From contig JACQYT010000093.1 in the NCBI GenBank assembly GCA_016208085.1, positions 1 to 47,379 of the forward strand: a DNA stretch of 47,379 nt, given 5' to 3'. The position numbers and the translations under genes were made by a program. This stretch comes from Elusimicrobiota bacterium (GTDB taxonomy: Bacteria; Elusimicrobiota; Elusimicrobia; Elusimicrobiales; UBA9959). Under the pieces are notes generated by a model. That model was not told where the DNA came from, searched no databases, and worked only from the letters and a program-made list of their open reading frames with translations. Of the stretch, positions 41,177-47,379 are shown piece by piece; positions within the stretch are counted from its first letter, which is position 1, and every line of letters begins with the position of its first letter.

Positions 41177-41809
41177 GACATTATATATCGCCCCCGCGCT
41201 GCCGAACGGCAGGCGATAAATGACCTGGGAAATTAAATAATCTTTTTCAAGCAGTTTGTCCAGACGGTGCATGACGCCCATAAAAACAAGGGGCGCTTCG
41301 CCTTCCCGCAAGGTGCTTTTAATGCGGTTAAAAATAAATTCATCGCGCGCTTTGAGCAATTCCGCGCTTTTAGCGTGATATTGGGGCATGGCAGCGGCCT
41401 GCTCCGCGCCGGGCTCTTTCATTAAAAGGACATTAAGCAGATTATATTCCCGCATAAGCAGCTCAATATCCTCCGTCCCCGCCAGTTTCGCCCCTTTTTT
41501 CTGCAGGTCCAGGAGAAGCAGATGATTGCGGCTGCCCTTTTCGGCAAGCTGCGCGGCAATTTTCAGCTCCGTGCCGCAAACCGGCAGGCCGTCCTGATAA
41601 ATGCGCGTTTGCTCCCAGGGCAACCCGAGCTCTTCAATTCTGGCGGCAATCCCCGACCACATTTCATTTATAGCCGCCCGTCGCTCTTCCATCGGCTGCG
41701 GCTCTCTTTCCTTTGCTTCATTGCCGCGGGACATGGCGACCAGCTCGTCAAAATCTTCCCGCACGTGCAAAATGGGCACATAGACAAGCCTGCGCAGTTC
41801 CGGCGTCAT
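41174..41809 (-). CDS. Unknown family, tandem paralog A
   Basis: 211 aa. It shares with its downstream neighbour R-L-V-Y-V-P-I-L-H, YQDGLP, GSRNHLLLLDLQKKGA with TED, RDEFIFNRIKSTL and LVFMGVMH. The ATG overlaps the stop of the receiver gene as ATGA, which fixes the start and argues for joint expression. A remote link to the TraB/TIKI/ChaN/EreA fold is possible. I know no characterised member of this exact family. In this operon it may be a signalling input or effector. Confidence 0.7.
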   Translation of the reverse strand: MTPELRRLVYVPILHVREDFDELVAMSRGNEAKEREPQPMEERRAAINEMWSGIAARIEELGLPWEQTRIYQDGLPVCGTELKIAAQLAEKGSRNHLLLLDLQKKGAKLAGTEDIELLMREYNLLNVLLMKEPGAEQAAAMPQYHAKSAELLKARDEFIFNRIKSTLREGEAPLVFMGVMHRLDKLLEKDYLISQVIYRLPFGSAGAIYNV

Positions 41810-42201
41810 TTGCGCGTCACCATCTGCCGCCAAAGCAGATCGCCGATTAATTTGATAAATTCCTGGTTTTCAAAAGGCTTGCTTAAATACTCGCTGACAG
41901 TCAGGCCGGCCGCCTCCCTGATTGTCCCGGCGCCCCCGTTGGCGGTAAGGATAACTACGCTGACGCCGCTGTCCTGTTCGCGGATCCGGCGCAGCGTTTC
42001 AATGCCGTCCATTCCCGGCATACGCAGATCAAGGACAATAATATCAGGGTTTTCCTGTTCGTTCATGCGGACGCCGTCGGCGCCGTTGGCGGCGGAAATT
42101 GCCCGGTACCCCGCTGTTTCAAGCAGTTCCGTCATCACCTCCCGCAGATCTCGCTCATCATCAATGACCAGTATTTTTCGCCGCGCAGGTTTGTTTTTCA
42201 T
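41806..42201 (-). CDS. Single-domain response regulator
   Basis: 131-aa CheY-like receiver with phosphoacceptor Asp in IIVLDLRMPGMDG and the Thr and Lys residues of the switch (LTAN; LSKPF). It overlaps the kinase gene upstream by 41 nt and the unknown paralog A by 4 nt. Likely a phospho-carrier between the kinase and another partner, since it has no output domain. Confidence 0.88.
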   Translation of the reverse strand: MKNKPARRKILVIDDERDLREVMTELLETAGYRAISAANGADGVRMNEQENPDIIVLDLRMPGMDGIETLRRIREQDSGVSVVILTANGGAGTIREAAGLTVSEYLSKPFENQEFIKLIGDLLWRQMVTRK

Positions 42202-43300
42202 CGCTTGTTTCTCCTTTTTTACACGGCAGAAGGATTGTAAAAGAGGCGCCTTTGCCGCCTTCGCTTTCCGCCGTCAGGCGGCCGCCGTGTCTTTCCACAA
42301 TGCCAAGACTGGTCGCCAGTCCGAGTCCGCTGCCTTCGTCTTTCTTCCAGCCGGAGGTAAACGGCTGAAACAATTTTGCCAGCCGTTCCCCGCTTATGCC
42401 GATACCCGTATCGTGGATCGTTATATTCACCCGGCTATTATCCGGGTCATCCTTCATGCTGATCCTTAACCTGCCTTTTCCTTCCATAGCCTGGTGCGCA
42501 TTACGGATAATATTGATGAATACGGAGAGCAGCTCGGCCCTGTTGCCGGTAATTTCCGCGCCGGCCCGTGGCTCTAAGCGCCACTCCACATTAATGGCGC
42601 TCATATCATACACACAACCAATATCATTAACGGCCTCCCGGACTAAATCCGACAGATTAATTAACTCGTCTTTCCCGCCGATAGTCCTGCCGTAACCCAG
42701 TATACCGCCCAGAATTATCTTACAGCGCAGGGCATTGCGCAATACCGTCTCAAGCTGTGTTTCAAGCGGCGGCTGCTTCGCGTCAAGCCGGCTGAGCATA
42801 AAAGAAGTCCTGCTGATAATAACCGCAAGGGGATTGTTAAGCTCATGGGCCACCTCCGCCATAAGCCTTCCCATCACCGCCAGTTTTTCGCAGGTCGCCA
42901 GTTTTTCCTCCGCTTTCCTGCGCGCCTGCAGCGATCCCCACTCGCGCAGAGCTCGCACTGCGGCGTGCGGCATATCGGCGAAAGCCCCGGGGGATTTGAC
43001 GATGTAGTCAAACGCTCCCGCCTTCATGGCCTGCACGGCCCAATTTTCGTCGCCATGACCGGTTATAATCACGATGGGAAAGGGATTGGCGTCCGGCGGC
43101 AGGCTGAGCGCTTCCAGGGCGTGGCCGTCCGGAAGATTCAAGTCCAGCAGGGCGATATCAGGCGGTTCGGCGGCGACAAGCTCGCGGTATTCCCGCAAGG
43201 TAGAGGCCGCGCGGACCACGGCCTTCGCGCCGGCGGCGCGAAAAGCGCGCCGGACGGCCTCAATGTGAGAGGGCTCGTCATCAACAATAAGGATATTCAT
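42161..43300 (-). CDS. Histidine kinase with N-terminal receiver
   Basis: 379 aa: receiver 1-120 (D53, ALLDLNLPDG), HisKA with His152 (EVAHELNNPLAV), HATPase_c with DTGIGI and GSGLGLATSLG. Soluble; its input is phosphorylation of its own receiver. TAAAAT (43309-43314, minus strand) ends 8 nt before the ATG without a Shine-Dalgarno, so the start may be near-leaderless. It starts the cluster of receiver plus two unknown paralogs. Confidence 0.88.
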   Translation of the reverse strand: MNILIVDDEPSHIEAVRRAFRAAGAKAVVRAASTLREYRELVAAEPPDIALLDLNLPDGHALEALSLPPDANPFPIVIITGHGDENWAVQAMKAGAFDYIVKSPGAFADMPHAAVRALREWGSLQARRKAEEKLATCEKLAVMGRLMAEVAHELNNPLAVIISRTSFMLSRLDAKQPPLETQLETVLRNALRCKIILGGILGYGRTIGGKDELINLSDLVREAVNDIGCVYDMSAINVEWRLEPRAGAEITGNRAELLSVFINIIRNAHQAMEGKGRLRISMKDDPDNSRVNITIHDTGIGISGERLAKLFQPFTSGWKKDEGSGLGLATSLGIVERHGGRLTAESEGGKGASFTILLPCKKGETSDEKQTCAAKNTGH

Positions 43301-43358
43301 AAATTTGCATTTTATACCGTTTCTTAAATCCCCCGCCTTTATCCTTTAGCCTTAATCC

Positions 43359-43823
43359 TTATATCATTTCTACTTGGCCTTTAGGCCAGGAACCTGTTTG
43401 GTTCCGGCCATATAAGCAGAACGCCTCCAGCAGGCTGGAGAGAAGTTTGGGGTCAATGGGTTTTACCAGATAGCTCACGGCGCCGTGGGCATGGGCGATA
43501 ACCACATCCGATTCCGCCGTGGAAGTGGTAAGCACCATCGCGGGGATCTTTATCAGTTCCGCGTCCTCTTTTATAAGACGCAGAACTTCCAGCCCGTCCA
43601 CTTTAGGCAGGCGCAAATCCAGCAGGATTATCGCCGGCCTGGGGCTTGTTTTGGGATCCGAGTATTTGCCTTTGTGAAAAAGGTAATCAAGCGCCTCCTG
43701 GCCGTCTTTTACATGCGCGATGCTGTTTGCCACGCGGAAATTTTTCAGGCTGCGGCGCACTATTTCCGCGTGAGCCGGGTCGTCCTCCACCAGCAGAATT
43801 ATTACAGGTTCGTTTTTAGACAT
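43359..43823 (-). CDS. Rcp1-type single-domain response regulator
   Basis: 154-aa receiver of the kind that partners phytochrome-like kinases (IILLVEDDPAHAEIVRRSLK; IILLDLRLPKVDGLEVLRLI; SYLVKPID). Start ATG 43823 overlaps the kinase gene upstream by 8 nt. It probably accepts phosphate from that kinase. Confidence 0.88.
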   Translation of the reverse strand: MSKNEPVIILLVEDDPAHAEIVRRSLKNFRVANSIAHVKDGQEALDYLFHKGKYSDPKTSPRPAIILLDLRLPKVDGLEVLRLIKEDAELIKIPAMVLTTSTAESDVVIAHAHGAVSYLVKPIDPKLLSSLLEAFCLYGRNQTGSWPKGQVEMI

Positions 43824-44895
43824 ATTTATCTCCCATTTTTGTTTTCGCCAGCGTAAAGCGGAAGGTGGTTCCCTTGCCGGGGCCTTCCGATTCCACCCAG
43901 ATTCTTCCGCCATGCGCTTCAATTATCCTGCGCACAAGCGCAAGACCCATGCCCGTGCCTTCCGTGACGGGGTCCAGCTTCTCAAAAAGCCCGAAAATTT
44001 TGGCCTGGTGGCGCGGATCAATGCCTATGCCGTTGTCGCGCACAAAAAACACGGGTTCCGCGCCGGACAGGTCAACCCCCGCCTCTATAAGAGGGTTCGG
44101 CTGCTCCCCCATGAATTTGGCCGCGTTATCAAAAAGGTTCTGAAACACTTCCAACAGCCGCTGCCGGTCGCCGGACAGCATAACCTTTTCGCCGGTTATG
44201 CGCGTTTTAATCCCGCGCCGGGTTATATGCCCGGCCGCAAGGGCCAGCGCCTCTTCCAATAACGCGCCGAGCGGCGTTTCAACATAAGGGTTCATCTTGT
44301 GCCCCACGCGGGAAAGGTCCAGTAATTCTTTGAGCAGGCGGCACATCTTGTCAGCCGCCGTGCGGATGTGGCCTAGGTCACGGGCCACGCCTTCCGCGTC
44401 CCGCTCTTTTATGTCCTCCTCCAGGTAGCCCAAGAAGGTCGTAATCGTTACCAGCGGACTTTTCAGGTCATGCGAGACGGCGTAGGAGAAGCGGGTCAAT
44501 TCGTCGTTGCGCTCGAGCAATTTCCGCTCGCTCTCCTGCAGCGCCTCCTCCGCCCGCGTGCGCTTTATTATCAATAACGCGACAATTCCCGCGACAATCG
44601 GAAACATGAGGACACTCGTCGCCGCCTGCTCGACGACCAGCGGTTCTTTTGTAAAACCCAGGACAAGAAAAAAATAAACACAGGCAAGAATGATGGAAAA
44701 AACCAGCCCTTTCGTCGTATAATATATACAAGCGATGAAAATAGGAATGTAGAAGAGATCCTGGCAAATGAGAAACCAGCCGGCCGAAGGATAATAGATG
44801 CTTATGGCAACAACAATGAGCGTTGTGCCGGCGACCGTGGCAAATGGCGACCAGGCCGCTAGAATGTTTTTTTGAAGAGACTTATTAAGACTCAT
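43816..44895 (-). CDS. Membrane histidine kinase, four-TM sensor
   Basis: 359 aa. Four transmembrane helices (about 18-36, 40-60, 63-82, 93-110) with almost no periplasmic loops, a short coiled coil, HisKA with His142 (SYAVSHDLKSPLVT) and HATPase_c (DNGIGI, GTGMGLALVRRI). The compact membrane sensor suits sensing of a membrane property or a hydrophobic ligand. The gene begins 32 nt after gvpA, so it may be co-transcribed with the gas vesicle genes. Confidence 0.88.
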   Translation of the reverse strand: MSLNKSLQKNILAAWSPFATVAGTTLIVVAISIYYPSAGWFLICQDLFYIPIFIACIYYTTKGLVFSIILACVYFFLVLGFTKEPLVVEQAATSVLMFPIVAGIVALLIIKRTRAEEALQESERKLLERNDELTRFSYAVSHDLKSPLVTITTFLGYLEEDIKERDAEGVARDLGHIRTAADKMCRLLKELLDLSRVGHKMNPYVETPLGALLEEALALAAGHITRRGIKTRITGEKVMLSGDRQRLLEVFQNLFDNAAKFMGEQPNPLIEAGVDLSGAEPVFFVRDNGIGIDPRHQAKIFGLFEKLDPVTEGTGMGLALVRRIIEAHGGRIWVESEGPGKGTTFRFTLAKTKMGDKYV

Positions 44896-44927
44896 TCAGC
44901 GCTTTCTCCTCATAGAGCTTTCCCGGC

Positions 44928-45230
44928 TTACCTTGCCTTCATCTTCGCTTCCGGGCGGGCTGATTTTTTCCCGGGCGCCGTATTCTCTTTTTCCAGCCCG
45001 GTCTTTTTTGCTTTTGCGGACAGGTAAGAATCCTGCTGCCACCAGTTTATTCCCATCTCCATTGCCTTGTCCACGGAACAGATTACAAGCCGGATTTTAA
45101 TGGTCAGAAGGTCAATATCCGCGATTTGGATCTTGATATCGCCGGCGATGACAATTCCCTTGTCCAGAACCCGCTCCAGGATATCCGCCAGATTAGTGGC
45201 GTTTATGGCGTGTGCCATTTGTTCAGACAT
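44928..45230 (-). CDS. gvpA: Gas vesicle structural protein GvpA/GvpJ family
   Basis: 100 aa. The conserved GvpA core is at residues 13-57 (LADILERVLDKGIVIAGDIK, then LLTIKIRLVICSVDKAMEMG), followed by NWW and a charged tail of about 35 residues (KKTGLEKEN...). Short GvpA proteins form the vesicle wall; the tail and NWW resemble longer variants sometimes called GvpJ. No other wall protein is in the window, so this is the candidate unless another gvpA lies to the right. GGAGGGT precedes the ATG. It overlaps the preceding orphan gene by 28 nt. Confidence 0.85.
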   Translation of the reverse strand: MSEQMAHAINATNLADILERVLDKGIVIAGDIKIQIADIDLLTIKIRLVICSVDKAMEMGINWWQQDSYLSAKAKKTGLEKENTAPGKKSARPEAKMKAR

Positions 45231-45499
45231 GATACCCTCCGCGCCAATCCCCCGGCTTTTATGATTATATCCGCCGTCCTTTTACACGCATTCGCGATAA
45301 AACGGCAATTTAAACAATTTAGATTTTTCCCATTATACTCGGGACAGGAAAGAAGCGGATTCACCTCCTCCTTTAACCTTTCGGCAAAGCGCGCTTTTTC
45401 CTCCCGCTTCGCCCGGTTGATCTTATCTTTAACGTCCCTGATAACCGCCTCCGCTGTCTGGAATATCGCGCAGTTTATCCCCTTTTTTTCTTTTATCAT
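45203..45499 (-). CDS. Cysteine-containing orphan within the gas vesicle operon
   Basis: 98 aa. It starts by ATGA overlap with the gvpJ-gvpK gene and overlaps gvpA by 28 nt. A helical, charged N-terminal half is followed by C-x8-CLNCRFIANACKR and a last Cys near the end, a spacing that could hold zinc or a disulphide. I recognise no Gvp family in it. Its tight packing implies that it is real and serves the vesicle system. Confidence 0.65.
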   Translation of the reverse strand: MIKEKKGINCAIFQTAEAVIRDVKDKINRAKREEKARFAERLKEEVNPLLSCPEYNGKNLNCLNCRFIANACKRTADIIIKAGGLARRVSCLNKWHTP

Positions 45500-46074
45500 A
45501 TCAGGTTCCCCAAGGGCCCCAGATCCAGGTTCAACTCCTCATCCGCTATGCCGAAGACCGCCTGGAGCTCTTTTATTTTCAGTTTCACCGCTTTAAGACT
45601 TAACCCCAGTTTCTGCACCTCAACAGAAGAAAGCGTCCCTTTCTTCATCCTTCTGAAAGCTTCTTTTTCCATAAGTTTCCTTATTAATTCCACCAGGGTT
45701 AAAACCAGTTTAGCCAGGCCCTGTTCCGCCTTTTTGGGGCTGCCCAGATCAATAAGCCTGGGGATATTTTCCTGGGCCCTTTTTATCTCCCTTTGCAGCC
45801 CCTCTATGTATGCCATATCTTCAGGCGTCAGTTTTTGGCCGTCTGATGGCCATAGGCCCTGATACGGCACTGGCATAGCCTTGTCCGTGTCGCCGAACTT
45901 CCTGCCGGAGAGTTCTTCCGCTTTGGAAACAGAGGTGAGAATCAGCCTTAGCCCTAAAAAGACAAGGTCTACATCCGCCACCCTAAGCGCCACCTCCCCA
46001 TTGATAACCGCGCCTGTTTCCAATACCATATCCAGGGCGTCCACCAAGGTCGCATTGCCTGTTTCATCAGTCAT
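45496..46074 (-). CDS. gvpK: GvpJ-GvpK fusion protein
   Basis: 192 aa combining two gas vesicle families that are normally separate genes. Residues 9-55 are a GvpA/J-type domain (LVDALDMVLETGAVINGEVA ... LRLILTSVSKAEEL). Residues 115-192 are a GvpK domain (LAKLVLTLVELIRKLMEKEA ... ending LNLDLGPLGNLI, the usual GvpK C-terminus). The linker (56-114) includes residues 64-80, encoded by a sequence that also occurs in intergenic repeats of this window. Both parts are minor proteins needed in vesicle nucleation. Confidence 0.85.
   Translation of the reverse strand: MTDETGNATLVDALDMVLETGAVINGEVALRVADVDLVFLGLRLILTSVSKAEELSGRKFGDTDKAMPVPYQGLWPSDGQKLTPEDMAYIEGLQREIKRAQENIPRLIDLGSPKKAEQGLAKLVLTLVELIRKLMEKEAFRRMKKGTLSSVEVQKLGLSLKAVKLKIKELQAVFGIADEELNLDLGPLGNLI
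45836..45883. repeat. Dispersed repeat inside the gvpJ-gvpK linker
   Basis: Contains ACGGCACTGGCATAGCCTTG (45864-45883), identical to 37476-37495, and TGGCCGTCTGATGGCC, the complement of GGCCATCAGACGGCCA at 41157-41172. It is read in frame as DKAMPVPYQGLWPSDGQ. Confidence 0.8.
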
Positions 46075-46076
46075 AA

Positions 46077-46883
46077 TTAGTACCCCGCGAAATTGTATGC
46101 GGGCCAGGGGCCGCTGTACTCAAGGTAAAACCCTTTTTCCCGGATTCTTTTATTTGCCTTTTCGGCTTCTGTCTTAAACTCGGCAACGCTTTCCCCGGGA
46201 ATTAAATAGGCGGCGTTTAAAACCATGGGCTCGGATTTTCCGGTTAATTCCTTGCCCAGGTTCTTGTTTTTAACGCAGTCAACGGCAATATTTTTAAAAG
46301 CCTCAAAGACCCCGAGTGCGAAGCCGGTTAATTCTTCGGCTGTTTCCTTAAGGATAAGCGTTTTCAACTCCTCTTCCATGAAAAAGGCCGCGCCCTCAGG
46401 TAAATTCGCCAGCTCTTTCCGTTTTTTCTTTATCAGAGCGCTCTTTTCCTTCACCTCTTCCTCAAAGTTTTTTTGGCCTTTCAAATACACCTTAAGCCCC
46501 CATTCCTGCTTCCCCCGGATTTTCTCCAGTTTTTCCGTAATACGCGCATAGTCTTTATCCAGCATGGTTTTAAGGCTTTTTTCCCCGTTAAAGATAATCC
46601 CGAAGCGCATGGGAATAAGGCTTAAACGGGTATCGTTTTTTTTTGCTGCGGCCTCTATAACTTTCTCATGAGCAAGGGCTTTTTCTTTAATCCATTTTAA
46701 GTCTTCTTGTGACTTATTTTGTATTTCTTCAGAACCGAATTCTTTTAAGGAGACCCTGCTCACCACCGCTTCCAGTTGGCGGTGGACAAGGGGAAAAACC
46801 TCCCCGCCGTCAATTCCCTCCGTGGAAATTACAGGCGCGTTGTCTGTTTTTTCCCTTATGCAGTAAAGATATAGGCTTTCCAC
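46077..46883 (-). CDS. gvpF: Gas vesicle protein GvpF/GvpL family
   Basis: 268 aa. It begins LYLYCIREK and ends FYLEYSGPWPAYNFAGY, the family's closing motif. The middle contains PMRFGIIFNGE and the charged helix region of GvpF/L. These proteins bind GvpA and aid early assembly. Start is GTG 46883, directly after the GvpO stop, with AGGAAAG upstream. Confidence 0.9.
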   Translation of the reverse strand: MESLYLYCIREKTDNAPVISTEGIDGGEVFPLVHRQLEAVVSRVSLKEFGSEEIQNKSQEDLKWIKEKALAHEKVIEAAAKKNDTRLSLIPMRFGIIFNGEKSLKTMLDKDYARITEKLEKIRGKQEWGLKVYLKGQKNFEEEVKEKSALIKKKRKELANLPEGAAFFMEEELKTLILKETAEELTGFALGVFEAFKNIAVDCVKNKNLGKELTGKSEPMVLNAAYLIPGESVAEFKTEAEKANKRIREKGFYLEYSGPWPAYNFAGY

Positions 46884-47150
46884 TTATCTTTCCTCTTGCG
46901 CTACCAGCCCCTTCAGCCCGTAGCACTCCACCGTTAAGGCGTTATTTAGCCTGACGACATAAACATTCCTGTCCTGAACCCTGGTGGGAAGGCCGAGGGC
47001 TTTTATAAATGAGCTTTCTTCATACACCTCCGCCTCGGCTTCCCAGCTCTCGCCTGCTTTTGAGGCCTTGATCACCTTTACCTCTCTGACGCCGAGTGTT
47101 TTCTTTAAAAATTCCGCAACCGCTTTTTTTGCCTTTTCTATATCAGCCAT
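46884..47150 (-). CDS. gvpO: Gas vesicle protein GvpO family
   Basis: 88 aa with the GvpO pattern of an N-terminal helix followed by beta strands (GESWEAEAEVYEE; NVYVVRLNNALTVECYGL). GvpO is required for vesicle formation or expression in haloarchaea and occurs in many bacterial gvp clusters. GAGGAGG lies upstream of the ATG. Confidence 0.8.
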   Translation of the reverse strand: MADIEKAKKAVAEFLKKTLGVREVKVIKASKAGESWEAEAEVYEESSFIKALGLPTRVQDRNVYVVRLNNALTVECYGLKGLVAQEER

Positions 47151-47151
47151 A

Positions 47152-47379
47152 CTATACCTCCTCCTCTTTTGTCTTTCTGATAACGTCCAGGCGCGCCAGA
47201 AGCTCCGCTTCCTGTTTGTTATATTCCTTTTCGCTTACCTCATCCATTTCAAACCTGAGCTGTAATCCCATAAGTTTCTCTTTTATAAGCCCTTCGTCGG
47301 AAAACTCATGCTGCGTGATCTCATTTAGCTTTTCGCCCACCCAGAGCAGCCCGTTTAACGGGGCCAGCAATATGTCGTC
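47152..47379 (-). CDS. gvpG: Gas vesicle protein GvpG, cut by the window edge
   Basis: The visible 76 codons read DDILLAPLNGLLWVGEKLNE ... and continue as a helical acidic protein with EVSEKEYNKQEAELLARL, the GvpG form. The frame remains open through 47379 and GvpG proteins normally have a few residues before DDIL, so the true start is outside the window. A TTG at 47370 is not the likely start. It precedes gvpO by 1 nt. Confidence 0.82.
   Translation of the reverse strand, partial: DDILLAPLNGLLWVGEKLNEITQHEFSDEGLIKEKLMGLQLRFEMDEVSEKEYNKQEAELLARLDVIRKTKEEEV

Overview
This 47.4 kb window looks like a chromosomal segment of an uncultured, strictly anaerobic Gram-negative bacterium. Ferredoxin-linked 2-oxoacid oxidation, oxygen-independent ring-cleavage genes and PorV-type outer-membrane and FlgD-Ig-type surface proteins point that way. 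The style (short overlapping genes, many two-component proteins, long secreted proteins with N-rich head repeats, dense intergenic palindromes) resembles Elusimicrobiota or neighbouring candidate phyla, but that placement is inference. No rRNA, tRNA or CRISPR array was seen.

Layout. 0-1.9 kb: two DUF6788-like genes typical of mobile-element cargo, and a decayed nucleotidyltransferase pair. 1.9-8.8 kb (+): a catabolic run with a ketopantoate-reductase-like enzyme, BamA ring hydrolase, SDR dehydrogenase, thiolase with its DUF35 partner, dienoyl-CoA hydratase (BamR) and zinc alcohol dehydrogenase (BamQ). Together these can take cyclohexadiene-carbonyl-CoA to glutaryl-CoA and acetyl-CoA. 8.9-18.3 kb (-): one tightly packed series of an aconitase-family pair, both saccharopine-pathway enzymes, a glycosyltransferase, a tandem receiver protein and a four-subunit 2-oxoacid:ferredoxin oxidoreductase. 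18.8-28.7 kb: cell-surface genes (lipoprotein, PorV barrel, FlgD-Ig protein, head-repeat adhesin), an array of duplicated coiled-coil genes interrupted by a VapBC-like module, and a HEPN/MNT pair. 28.9-33.2 kb (-): GNAT, isocitrate dehydrogenase-like, HMG-CoA lyase and CaiB/BaiF CoA-transferase genes behind a clear promoter. 33.3-44.9 kb: a secreted orphan, then a large signalling block (GGDEF regulator, CsgG/FlgO-like protein, four histidine kinases, several receivers) containing two tandem paralogs of unknown family. 44.9-47.4 kb (-): a gas vesicle operon (gvpG, gvpO, gvpF/L, a gvpJ-gvpK fusion, a Cys-rich orphan, gvpA) that enters from the right edge and runs into the signalling block.

How it fits together. 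The Bam module and the saccharopine route both converge on glutaryl-CoA chemistry. The ferredoxin oxidoreductase could supply the low-potential electrons that benzoyl-CoA reduction needs, although no benzoyl-CoA reductase is in the window. Gas vesicles plus many sensors suggest control of position in a water column or sediment interface.

The most unusual feature is the repeat load. At least seven families of short palindromic or tandem repeats fill the gaps between genes. Several copies supply coding material: stop codons, C-terminal tails, the start of a signal peptide, and the linker of the GvpJ-GvpK fusion.
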